Shown: positions 8,339-15,793 of the stretch, in pieces
Numbering within the stretch: position 1 is the first letter of the stretch
How the letters are laid out: every line of letters begins with the position of its first letter
Source of the DNA: CALFUK01 sp964450495
Lineage (GTDB): Bacteria > Bacteroidota > Bacteroidia > Chitinophagales > Saprospiraceae
NCBI GenBank assembly: GCA_964450495.1
Contig: CAYVFU010000066.1
Span: forward strand, 1-27,739
Reading direction: 5' to 3'
DNA: 27,739 nt
Made by a program: the position numbers and the translations under genes
Notes under the pieces: model-generated
What the model saw: the letters and a program-made list of their open reading frames with translations, nothing else
What the model was told of the DNA's origin: nothing
Database searches by the model: none

Positions 8339-9721
8339 ATGGCATTTAGAAAGGAAAAAGACAGTATTGGTATAGTTAATGTTCCTGCTGATAAATATTG
8401 GGGAGCACAGACACAACGATCAAAAGAAAATTTTAAAATTGGAGGTAATCTAATGCCTTTGGAGATAATAAGAGCATATGCCATTTTAAAAAGAGCTGCT
8501 GCTCAGACAAATGCTGATCTAGGTGTTTTGCCAAAATCTAAATCCGCAGCTATTGCCAAAGTGTGTAAGGAAATTCTGGATGGTAAACTTGATGACCAAT
8601 TTCCATTAGTGGTCTGGCAAACAGGGTCTGGGACGCAGACTAATATGAATGTCAACGAAGTCATCGCTAACAGAGGCCATGTCATTAAAGGAGGCAAATT
8701 GAAAGATGCCAAAAAATACCTCCACCCTAATGATGATGTCAATAAATCCCAATCATCTAATGATACCTTTCCGACTGCTATGCACATTGCCGCGTACAAA
8801 GCACTAGTCGAGACAACAATCCCAGGTATCGAAAAATTGAAAGCAACCTTAGAGGCTAAATCCAAAGCATTTAATAAGGTTGTGAAGATTGGTAGAACTC
8901 ACTTCATGGATGCCACGCCAGTAACCTTGGGCCAAGAACTAAGCGGGTACGTTTCTCAGTTGGATCACGGTATTCAAGCAATCAAACACACCCTAAAGCA
9001 CTTGAGCGAATTGGCGCTGGGAGGCACAGCTGTAGGCACTGGTTTGAATACGCCAAAAGGATACGATAAGCTCGTCGCTAAGCATATTGCAAAAGCGACT
9101 AAACTTCCTTTCATCACAGGTAAAAATAAATTTGAAGGGCTTGCAGCACATGATGCAATCGTCGAAGCACATGGGGCATTAAAAACAGTCGCTGTGTCTT
9201 TAATGAAAATAGGTAACGACATTCGTATGTTGTCTTCTGGTCCAAGATGTGGAATAGGTGAAATTACCATTCCAGCTAACGAGCCAGGCTCTTCTATAAT
9301 GCCAGGTAAGGTTAATCCCACACAAGCAGAAGCGTTGACAATGGCGATGGCTCAGGTGGTAGGCAATGATGTGGCCATTAATGTTGGTGGCATGACTGGC
9401 CATTTCGAATTGAATGTTTTCAAACCGATGATGATCTATAACTTCCTTCATTCTGCAAATTTGATAGGAGATGCTTGTGTTAGTTTTAATGAAAACTGTG
9501 CGAAAGGCATTCAACCAAATAAAGAAAGAATTGAGCATTTATTGCATAACTCTTTAATGTTGGTCACTGCATTGAATACCAAAATTGGATACGATAAATC
9601 TGCTACTATTGCTAAAAAAGCATACAAAGAAGGCACAAGTCTGAAAGCAGCAGCACTCAAACTAGGTTATCTGACTGAAAAAGAATTCGATAGCTGGGTG
9701 AAGCCAGGTAAAATGGTTTGA
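8339..9721 (+). CDS. fumC: Class II fumarate hydratase
   Basis: The 460-residue, iron-independent fumarase interconverts fumarate and L-malate in the TCA cycle. The start MAFRKEKDSIGIVNVPADKYWGAQ is typical of the family, and the in-frame TTG at 8321 falls inside the promoter element, so ATG 8339 is chosen. Key motifs: GSGTQTNMNVNEV (substrate contacts); GRTHFMDATP with His188; and the signature GSSIMPGKVNPTQAEA with Ser318, the catalytic serine position. His188 and Ser318 fall at the same numbers as in the E. coli enzyme. It functions as a cytoplasmic homotetramer. It is divergent from sodA and probably monocistronic, with a 170-base gap to the next gene. Identification is secure; aspartase shares the fold but has a different active-site context. 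Confidence 0.97.
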   Translation: MAFRKEKDSIGIVNVPADKYWGAQTQRSKENFKIGGNLMPLEIIRAYAILKRAAAQTNADLGVLPKSKSAAIAKVCKEILDGKLDDQFPLVVWQTGSGTQTNMNVNEVIANRGHVIKGGKLKDAKKYLHPNDDVNKSQSSNDTFPTAMHIAAYKALVETTIPGIEKLKATLEAKSKAFNKVVKIGRTHFMDATPVTLGQELSGYVSQLDHGIQAIKHTLKHLSELALGGTAVGTGLNTPKGYDKLVAKHIAKATKLPFITGKNKFEGLAAHDAIVEAHGALKTVAVSLMKIGNDIRMLSSGPRCGIGEITIPANEPGSSIMPGKVNPTQAEALTMAMAQVVGNDVAINVGGMTGHFELNVFKPMMIYNFLHSANLIGDACVSFNENCAKGIQPNKERIEHLLHNSLMLVTALNTKIGYDKSATIAKKAYKEGTSLKAAALKLGYLTEKEFDSWVKPGKMV

Positions 9722-9811
9722 TTACTTAGTGTACATCAGTAGTTATTCTGAATCAGACTTTACCGTATTGGACGTATCTGATTTCCATCGAAGATGCTTT
9801 TTAAAGCTGAA

Positions 9812-9838
9812 ACTGTTAAAGTGGCTAACTTTAACAGT
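9812..9838 (+). other. Perfect 11-bp stem-loop between fumC and the metalloprotease gene
   Basis: ACTGTTAAAGT (9812-9822) and ACTTTAACAGT (9828-9838) are exact inverted repeats around a five-base loop, GGCTA. No T-tract follows, so it is not a classical terminator. It sits 90 bases after the fumC stop and 52 bases before the chosen start of the next gene. It could be a U-tract-less terminator, an mRNA-end stabiliser or an operator. Confidence 0.6.
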
Positions 9839-9890
9839 CCATGTAACTCGTTTATATGTACATGTTCCAAAGCTGTGCGTCTTAACTACT

Positions 9891-11687
9891 GTGAGATGCC
9901 TATTGTCCAGCTTATTCGTGCTATTGAGTACCTGTGTTGTCTACGGTCAAGACTTGCGTATTATAAAACCCTCTCAAGAATTTAAACTTCAGAAAGACAT
10001 TCATTCCTTCGATTTTTCATCCGAGAAATTGGAGGAGATCATTTATTCAAAGTCAACACAATTATCTCTTGAAGTCGAACTTCCCAATAGACCCATATCG
10101 AAACTAAACTTGGTCAGAACAAAAACATTCGACAACACCATTTTCTTAGATGCTGATGGCAATCGAGTAGTATTTGAACCTTTGATATACACTGGACACA
10201 TAGAAAACACTAAATCTCTCGTATCCTTAACATTTACTAGTGAAGGTGTAATCGGCATTGTGTCAGTAGAAGGTAAAAACTGGAATTTAGACATCCGTCT
10301 TGATTCCAAAAAACAACTAGTCTTTACTGATGACATCGTCCCTGCTGGATTTACTGGAAACTGTGGCTTCAAAGATTTTGGAGAGGATTTTATCGTAAAT
10401 CCTTTAAGTAGTAATGATCTTAGCAGTAAACCTTCTGCTAAGGACAAAAGTGCTGCATTGTCTGTTGTAGACGTGTACCTAGAAGCTGATTATGAAACCT
10501 TTTTGGATTTTAATTCAGACACTACAGCAGCCTTAAACCACGTGACAAGTTTGATGGCAACAGTAAACATGCTCTTCAATGAAGCAGAAATAGATCTCAA
10601 CTTTCCAGAGATCAAACTATGGACATCAACTGATCCTTATGATACGAGTGGAGCTAATTCATCTGGTGAAGTTTTAGATCGGTTTAAATGTGCATTGGAT
10701 GGTAATTACAATGGGAGGCTAGCACATTTGTTGACGACTATGAATGGATTTGGAGGAATAGCCTATAGAAAAAGCAGTTGCCCTTACAATAGACCACTAT
10801 ACGGATTCACAGGAATTGCGACAAATTTTAATCCTGATCTGAATGTGTATTCTTATTCGGTACATTTTATAGCACACGAACTTGGACATAATTTAAGTAG
10901 TCATCATACACACGCCTGCCAGTGGAACAGCGATAATACGCAAATTGATGACTGTGGAAATAGAAGATCAACCAGCAACAATAGCGACTCCAACTGCAAT
11001 GGTATCATTGACGATCAAGAGGAAGCTGAAGGTTCTGATTGTTTTGATATTGACAATCCTATTCTGCCAACGAAAGGGACGATTATGAGTTATTGTCATG
11101 CAGTATCAGGAATCGGGGTTGATCTCGCTCTAGGTTTTCACCCTCAAGTTGCGAATAGGATGAAGGAGTATGTGGACAATTGCTTAGGTACTATAGTTAC
11201 GCAAAATTGTCCAATTGTCGATACTACCGAAATTCTTATCAGTTATCCCACACCTAATTCTATGCAATTCACTTGTACTCGAACAGCTGATGTTGACTCC
11301 TATGCATGGAAATACAAAGCCGATATTTCATGCATTTCGTCAAATACAATAACGACAACTGTCCCTGTACTTCTTGTAGATAATCCATATGGTAACACTC
11401 CATATGAAGTAGAATGCGCCATAAAATGTGCGTCTATACAGACATACAGCGATTGGTCATGCCCGAAGATTGCTCAAAGTCCATCATGTTTTCCAGTTCA
11501 GACACTATCCGGGATTGTGGATAACGAGGAAACATACACACAGGCTAGTCTTACTATTCATTCTGAACAACAGATAATCAACGGCTCTGATGTAAGTTAC
11601 ATTTTTGGAAAGGAAGCCAATCTAAATCAGGGTTTTGTGGTAGACAAGGGGTCAACATTCATTGCATTGTACCGTTCTTGTGATTAA
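9891..11687 (+). CDS. Secreted reprolysin-like (M12B-type) zinc metalloprotease
   Basis: The frame has no ATG near its start. GTG 9891 is chosen because it gives a textbook signal peptide (RCLLSSLFVLLSTCVVYGQ) and leaves the hairpin at 9812-9838 non-coding; the frame is open back to a GTG at 9729. The product is about 598 residues. Residues 21-185 look like a reprolysin-type propeptide containing Cys158 (GNCGF), a possible cysteine switch. The catalytic domain has the zinc site HELGHNLSSHH (His329, Glu330, His333, His339) and a Met-turn with Met399 (IMSYC). A cysteine-bearing FN3-like segment (about 432-520) follows. The last 60 residues, ending in GFVVDKGSTFIALYRSC, resemble the 3-coathanger stack domain found in Bacteroidota secreted proteins. 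No typical T9SS type A domain is seen. The role is extracellular proteolysis; the substrate is unknown. Confidence 0.85.
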   Translation: MRCLLSSLFVLLSTCVVYGQDLRIIKPSQEFKLQKDIHSFDFSSEKLEEIIYSKSTQLSLEVELPNRPISKLNLVRTKTFDNTIFLDADGNRVVFEPLIYTGHIENTKSLVSLTFTSEGVIGIVSVEGKNWNLDIRLDSKKQLVFTDDIVPAGFTGNCGFKDFGEDFIVNPLSSNDLSSKPSAKDKSAALSVVDVYLEADYETFLDFNSDTTAALNHVTSLMATVNMLFNEAEIDLNFPEIKLWTSTDPYDTSGANSSGEVLDRFKCALDGNYNGRLAHLLTTMNGFGGIAYRKSSCPYNRPLYGFTGIATNFNPDLNVYSYSVHFIAHELGHNLSSHHTHACQWNSDNTQIDDCGNRRSTSNNSDSNCNGIIDDQEEAEGSDCFDIDNPILPTKGTIMSYCHAVSGIGVDLALGFHPQVANRMKEYVDNCLGTIVTQNCPIVDTTEILISYPTPNSMQFTCTRTADVDSYAWKYKADISCISSNTITTTVPVLLVDNPYGNTPYEVECAIKCASIQTYSDWSCPKIAQSPSCFPVQTLSGIVDNEETYTQASLTIHSEQQIINGSDVSYIFGKEANLNQGFVVDKGSTFIALYRSCD

Positions 11688-11733
11688 AGACCATTTACCG
11701 TATCAATTGTTAGCACATTCCACGATAAAAATC

Positions 11734-11741
11734 TATCTTTG
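11734..11741 (+). promoter_or_regulatory. Promoter -7 element for the yceD-rpmF operon (TATCTTTG)
   Basis: Exact TAnnTTTG match ending 26 bases before the yceD ATG. A TTG at 11707-11709 lies 24 bases upstream, slightly beyond the usual 17-23 spacing. It is positioned to drive the six-gene housekeeping operon. Confidence 0.55.
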
Positions 11742-11767
11742 CAGCCCATTTTTAAAGTTTAGGTAAA

Positions 11768-12292
11768 ATGAAACAGCTAAAGAGTGAATTTTTATTACCT
11801 ATTCAAGGACTCTATATTGGAATGCATCAGTGCAAGTTTAAATTGACTGACGCATATTTTGACATGTTTACCCATTCGCTAGTCAAGAAAGGATCATTTG
11901 ACGTGATACTTGATCTGGAGAAAAAGCCATCGATGTTGGTGTTAGATTTTAATATTAATGGCCATTTTTTAGCTCCTTGTGATGTTTGTCTTAAGCAGAT
12001 ACAAATTCCAGTTGAAGCTGTGGAGAGATATTTGATGAAATATACACCAGATGATGGTCAATCAGAAGAGGTAATTTATTTGGACCAAGATGAGTCTGAA
12101 TTAGATGTTTCAGAATTAATTTTGGAAACAATCCAATTACATTTACCCTTGATGAACAAAATTGATTGCGAAGAGAATGATTACAAAGATTGTGATCGTT
12201 CAATGTTGAGTTTCCTTGACGGGAATGTAGACCCTAAAGAAGAAGATAAAACTGATATCTGGGGTGATTTGAAGAATATTAAATTGAAATAA
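11768..12292 (+). CDS. yceD: YceD / DUF177 family protein
   Basis: The 174-residue protein matches the DUF177 (YceD) family by its internal CDVC motif (APCDVCLKQ), the following hydrophobic/basic strand, the acidic D-E-x-E-L-D-V-S-E-L-I-x-E stretch and the C-terminal DP...WGDLKNI segment. Position immediately upstream of rpmF is the classic arrangement and strongly supports the call. Its molecular role is poorly defined; links to 23S rRNA and large-subunit biogenesis have been proposed for the family. It has no signal peptide and is cytoplasmic. It is the first gene of a run with 7-14 base gaps, so it probably shares one promoter with the genes that follow. Confidence 0.9.
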   Translation: MKQLKSEFLLPIQGLYIGMHQCKFKLTDAYFDMFTHSLVKKGSFDVILDLEKKPSMLVLDFNINGHFLAPCDVCLKQIQIPVEAVERYLMKYTPDDGQSEEVIYLDQDESELDVSELILETIQLHLPLMNKIDCEENDYKDCDRSMLSFLDGNVDPKEEDKTDIWGDLKNIKLK

Positions 12293-12306
12293 AAAAACGA
12301 GTTGTT

Positions 12307-12501
12307 ATGGCACATCCAAAGAGTAGGATATCAAAGCAGCGGAAGCGAAAGAGAAGAACCCATAAAAAGATGGGAATTCCTCAAGTAGCGATATGCAAAA
12401 ATACTGGTGAGGCGCACTTATATCACAGAGCGTATTATCATGAAGGTAATCTGTACTACAGAGGTAAAATGCTGGTTCAAGCTGACGAAGAACTAGATTA
12501 A
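12307..12501 (+). CDS. rpmF: Ribosomal protein bL32
   Basis: A 64-residue, highly basic protein starting MAHPKSRISKQRKRKRRTHKK, the canonical N-terminus of bL32 of the 50S subunit. The C-terminal part (TGEAHLYHRAYY ... YYRGK) matches the family. Only one cysteine (Cys30) is present, so this is the version without a zinc ribbon. It follows yceD by 14 bases, the standard pairing. The organisation differs from many bacteria in that no plsX or fabH follows. Confidence 0.96.
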   Translation: MAHPKSRISKQRKRKRRTHKKMGIPQVAICKNTGEAHLYHRAYYHEGNLYYRGKMLVQADEELD

Positions 12502-12514
12502 TCTTCTTTCCTGT

Positions 12515-12895
12515 ATGAAAGAAATCATTAATACAGATAAGGCTCCAAGACCTGTTGGTCCATACAATCAAGCGATTCTTGCTGGAGGTACGTTGTATGT
12601 ATCGGGTCAAATTGCTATTGACCCTACCACAGGAGAATTGGTTAATTCTTCCATACAGGATGAGACCCACCAGGTACTCAATAACCTTAAGGCAATTCTT
12701 GAAAAAGCAGAAATGACATTTGAAAATGTTGTTAAATGCTCAGTATTCGTATCCGACATGCACCAATATGGTGACATCAATGCTGTCTATGCAGAGTACT
12801 TTAGAGAATCTACTGCGCCAGCACGAGAGTTAGTCGAAGTAGCCAATCTCCCTAAGTTTGTCAATATAGAAATATCCCTTATCGCTATTAAATAG
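12515..12895 (+). CDS. ridA: RidA family enamine/imine deaminase
   Basis: The 126-residue protein has the full YjgF/YER057c/UK114 (RidA) fold signature: an N-terminal A-P-x-P-V-G-P-Y-x-Q-A motif, G-x-x-L-Y-V-S-G-Q-I, and the C-terminal P-A-R-E-L-V-E-V-A-x-L-P-K. Arg104, which binds the substrate carboxylate in RidA, and Glu119 are present, which supports the active RidA subfamily over inactive relatives. The position of the E. coli cysteine two residues after the arginine is Leu here. RidA hydrolyses reactive 2-aminoacrylate-type intermediates made by PLP enzymes, in the cytoplasm. It starts 13 bases after rpmF and ends 7 before trpS, so it is probably co-transcribed. Confidence 0.93.
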   Translation: MKEIINTDKAPRPVGPYNQAILAGGTLYVSGQIAIDPTTGELVNSSIQDETHQVLNNLKAILEKAEMTFENVVKCSVFVSDMHQYGDINAVYAEYFRESTAPARELVEVANLPKFVNIEISLIAIK

Positions 12896-12902
12896 CTTTG
12901 GA

Positions 12903-13904
12903 ATGAGCGATAAGAAAAGAGTCCTGTCTTGTATCCAACCAACAGGCAATTTACATTTAGGTAATTATTTCGGAGCAGTCAAAAATTGGGTTGATCTCCA
13001 AGAACAATATGAATGTTTCTACGGTATCGTCGATTATCATGCGATGACAATGCCCTACAACACCAAAAAATTGCGCAATCAGACCTGGGAAATTATTATC
13101 GATCTTGTCTCCTGCGGATTAAAACCTAATAATATATTTATTCAATCACTCATTCCGGAGCATGCAGAATTAGGTTGGATATTCAATTGCTTTGCTTCAG
13201 TAGGCCGAGTTAGTAATATGACTCAGTATAAAGACAAAAGCCAACAAAATAAGGGCGATGGTTTTATCTCCGTTGGTCTTTTCGATTATCCAGTCCTGCA
13301 AGCAGCAGATATTTTGATATACAAAGCCGATTTTGTTCCAGTTGGCGATGATCAAGATCAACATCTTGAGTTGACTAGAGAGATTGCAGAAAGAGTTAAC
13401 AATAGTATAGGTAGTGAATATTTTATTCTACCTCAGACACTCCATACAAAGACCCCAAGAATTAAATCGCCAGCAGACCCTAGTAGGAAGATGAGTAAGA
13501 GTGCTGGAGACAAACACGTCATCGGTGTATTTGAGGAAGAAGCCAGGATACGAAAACAAATCAAATCTGCTGTTACCGATACAGGCGATACACCTGCTGG
13601 AGAGATGAGCGCAGGTGTGACTAATTTATTTGAGTTGTTAAAGGCTGCCAATTCTCCAGACTATGATCAGTTGATAAGTAGTTACAATTCTGGCGAATTG
13701 AAATACAGCGAGTTAAAGGAATGCACTGCTGATGCATTAGTAGCATTGACAAGTATATTTATAGAGAACAAAAAAAATATCCTTGACAATAAAAAAGAAC
13801 TCAAATATCAAATCAAACAATCTTCAGCAGAAATTAGAAAGGTGGCTCAACAGACACTTACTGAAGTGAAAGAATTAGTAGGACTCATGAATGTAAAATT
13901 CTGA
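12903..13904 (+). CDS. trpS: Tryptophanyl-tRNA synthetase
   Basis: The 333-residue protein is the usual length of bacterial class Ic tryptophanyl-tRNA synthetases. It carries the start signature RVLSCIQPTGNLHLGNYFGA with the HIGH-type motif HLGN, the GDDQDQHLELTREIAERVN motif and the KMSKS loop at residues 196-200. It charges tRNA-Trp in the cytoplasm. It lies within the yceD-rpmF operon, 7 bases after ridA and 10 before the next gene. No T-box or trp leader is visible, since there is no room upstream. Identification is secure. Confidence 0.97.
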   Translation: MSDKKRVLSCIQPTGNLHLGNYFGAVKNWVDLQEQYECFYGIVDYHAMTMPYNTKKLRNQTWEIIIDLVSCGLKPNNIFIQSLIPEHAELGWIFNCFASVGRVSNMTQYKDKSQQNKGDGFISVGLFDYPVLQAADILIYKADFVPVGDDQDQHLELTREIAERVNNSIGSEYFILPQTLHTKTPRIKSPADPSRKMSKSAGDKHVIGVFEEEARIRKQIKSAVTDTGDTPAGEMSAGVTNLFELLKAANSPDYDQLISSYNSGELKYSELKECTADALVALTSIFIENKKNILDNKKELKYQIKQSSAEIRKVAQQTLTEVKELVGLMNVKF

Positions 13905-13914
13905 AATCAAGTCA

Positions 13915-14517
13915 ATGAAAATATTTTGCATAGGCAGAAATTATGTAGATCACGCAAAAGAATTAAATAATCCTGTCCCCAAGTCTCCTTTAGTTTTCAT
14001 GAAGCCCCCTACCGCTTTACTCAAGGACCCAAAAGTCTTCTATATACCTGACTTTAGTCAAGATGTACATTATGAAATAGAGGTCATCTTGAAAATGAAA
14101 AAAAATGGGAAATCAATACAACCAGCTTTTGCACTAGATTATATTGATACAGTGACTGTCGGTATTGATTTTACGGCTCGCGATGTACAAAGCAAGCTGA
14201 AAGAAAAAGGACATCCTTGGGAAATAGCGAAAGGATTTGACGGATCTGCTTTAGTAGGATCATGGAAAGAATACGAAAGAGAAAAACCGATCCATTTTGT
14301 ATTAGAAAAAAATGGTGAAACAGTTCAGAAAGGGGATTCAACAGAATTAATTTTTAACTTCGCACGCTTGATTTGTCATGTGTCAACTTATTTCACGATT
14401 CAAAAGGGAGATCTAATATATACAGGCACCCCAGCAGGAGTTGGAAAAGTTAATGCAGGCGATCAATTGGTTGGATACATTGAATCTGAGCAAGCCTTTA
14501 ATTGTCAAATAAAATAA
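13915..14517 (+). CDS. Fumarylacetoacetate hydrolase family protein (YcgM/FAHD1-like)
   Basis: A 200-residue single-domain member of the FAH family. Visible motifs are the start MKIFCIGRNYVDHAKEL, the metal-binding H-Y-E-I-E segment, the GIDFTARDVQ motif with the third acidic ligand, the K-G-F-D-G-S segment and the closing I-Y-T-G-T-P-A-G-V-G. The size and motif set match the YcgM/FAHD1 branch, whose members act on acylpyruvates or oxaloacetate using a divalent metal. The exact substrate cannot be set from sequence. It is cytoplasmic and lies between trpS (10 bases) and metK (13 bases). No metabolic link to either neighbour is obvious, so co-transcription may reflect only compact packing. Confidence 0.9.
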   Translation: MKIFCIGRNYVDHAKELNNPVPKSPLVFMKPPTALLKDPKVFYIPDFSQDVHYEIEVILKMKKNGKSIQPAFALDYIDTVTVGIDFTARDVQSKLKEKGHPWEIAKGFDGSALVGSWKEYEREKPIHFVLEKNGETVQKGDSTELIFNFARLICHVSTYFTIQKGDLIYTGTPAGVGKVNAGDQLVGYIESEQAFNCQIK

Positions 14518-14530
14518 TAAACAAAATAAC

Positions 14531-15790
14531 ATGCCATACTTATTTACATCAGAGTCGGTATCAGAAGGACATCCGGATAAAGTAGCGGATCAAATTTCTG
14601 ATTCTTTGGTTGATCATTTTTTAGCATTTGATTCGAGTTCTAAAATCGCTTGCGAAACATTAGTAACGACTGGTCAAGTTGTATTAGCAGGAGAGGTAAA
14701 AACGAAGACATATCTTGATGTACAACAAATTGCAAGAGACGTCATTAAGAAAATTGGATATACCAAGTCAGAATATATGTTTGAAGCAAATTCTTGCGGT
14801 GTATTTTCCTCTATTCATGAACAATCACCAGACATTAATCAAGGTGTTGAGAGAAAGAAGAAAGAAGATCAAGGTGCAGGAGACCAAGGTATGATGTTTG
14901 GCTATGCAACCAACGAGACCGAGAATTATATGCCATTGGCATTGGATCTTTCCCATAAAATTCTACAGGTTCTTGCCGATATCAGAAAGAAAGGAAAGAA
15001 AATGACTTACCTCAGACCTGATTCTAAGTCTCAAGTAACCATCGAATATTCTGATGATAATAAGCCAATCAGAATTGATAGTATTGTCGTGTCCACTCAA
15101 CATGATCCATTTAATAAGAATGATGAGAAAATGTTGAAGCAAATAAAAGATGATGTCAAAAGCATAGTTATCCCTCAAGTAAAAAAACTTTGTAAAGCTT
15201 CTATCAAAAAGTTATTTACCAATAAAATCACCTATCACGTAAATCCAACAGGAAAATTTGTCATAGGTGGTCCTCACGGTGACACTGGCTTGACTGGCAG
15301 AAAAATTATTGTGGATACTTATGGTGGAAAAGGAGCTCACGGTGGTGGTGCTTTTTCTGGAAAAGACCCTTCCAAGGTTGACAGATCTGCTGCTTATGCA
15401 ACAAGACACATTGCAAAAAACCTAGTTGCAGCTGGAGTGTGTGATGAAATACTGGTTCAGGTATCTTATGCAATTGGAGTTGCAAAACCGACAAATATTT
15501 ATGTCAATACCCATGACTCTGCAAAAGTGAAAATGACAGATGGCCAGATCGCTAAGAAAATTGAAAAGATTTTTGACATGCGACCTTACGCAATTGAAAC
15601 AAGATTAAAATTAAGAAACCCAATATATTCTGATACGGCTGCTTATGGTCACATGGGCAGGAACCCAGAGAAGAAAACTGTCACATTCGTTGACGGTAGC
15701 GGAAAAGTAAAAAAGAAAAATGTAGAAACATTTACTTGGGAGAAACTGGATTACGTTTCTAAAGTGAAAAAAGCATTCAACATTAAATAA
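14531..15790 (+). CDS. metK: S-adenosylmethionine synthetase
   Basis: The 419-residue enzyme makes S-adenosylmethionine from methionine and ATP. It has all family signatures: LFTSESVSEGHPDKVADQISD at the N-terminus, the GAGDQGMMFGYA motif, GRKIIVDTYGG, and the phosphate-binding GGGAFSGKDPSKVDRSAAY. It is longer than the E. coli enzyme, with extra length in the central region, as I recall is common in Bacteroidota. It is the last gene of the operon that starts with yceD, 13 bases after the FAH-family gene. No SAM riboswitch fits in that gap. Its stop codon lies only 3 bases from the stop codon of the convergent hydrolase gene, so no terminator exists between them. Confidence 0.97.
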   Translation: MPYLFTSESVSEGHPDKVADQISDSLVDHFLAFDSSSKIACETLVTTGQVVLAGEVKTKTYLDVQQIARDVIKKIGYTKSEYMFEANSCGVFSSIHEQSPDINQGVERKKKEDQGAGDQGMMFGYATNETENYMPLALDLSHKILQVLADIRKKGKKMTYLRPDSKSQVTIEYSDDNKPIRIDSIVVSTQHDPFNKNDEKMLKQIKDDVKSIVIPQVKKLCKASIKKLFTNKITYHVNPTGKFVIGGPHGDTGLTGRKIIVDTYGGKGAHGGGAFSGKDPSKVDRSAAYATRHIAKNLVAAGVCDEILVQVSYAIGVAKPTNIYVNTHDSAKVKMTDGQIAKKIEKIFDMRPYAIETRLKLRNPIYSDTAAYGHMGRNPEKKTVTFVDGSGKVKKKNVETFTWEKLDYVSKVKKAFNIK

Positions 15791-15793
15791 TAA

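Noticed and set aside
9729..9890. Upstream extension of the metalloprotease frame, and a separate 63-codon frame from ATG 9794
   Set aside because: The extension has no ATG, puts the signal peptide more than 50 residues in and would make the perfect hairpin coding. The 9794 frame has no family features and overlaps the real coding frame.
12896..12902. T-box or trp leader controlling trpS
   Set aside because: The gap to ridA is 7 bases and no leader structure can fit.
14518..14530. SAM riboswitch upstream of metK
   Set aside because: Only 13 bases separate metK from the preceding gene, too few for any known SAM riboswitch, and the upstream sequence is coding.
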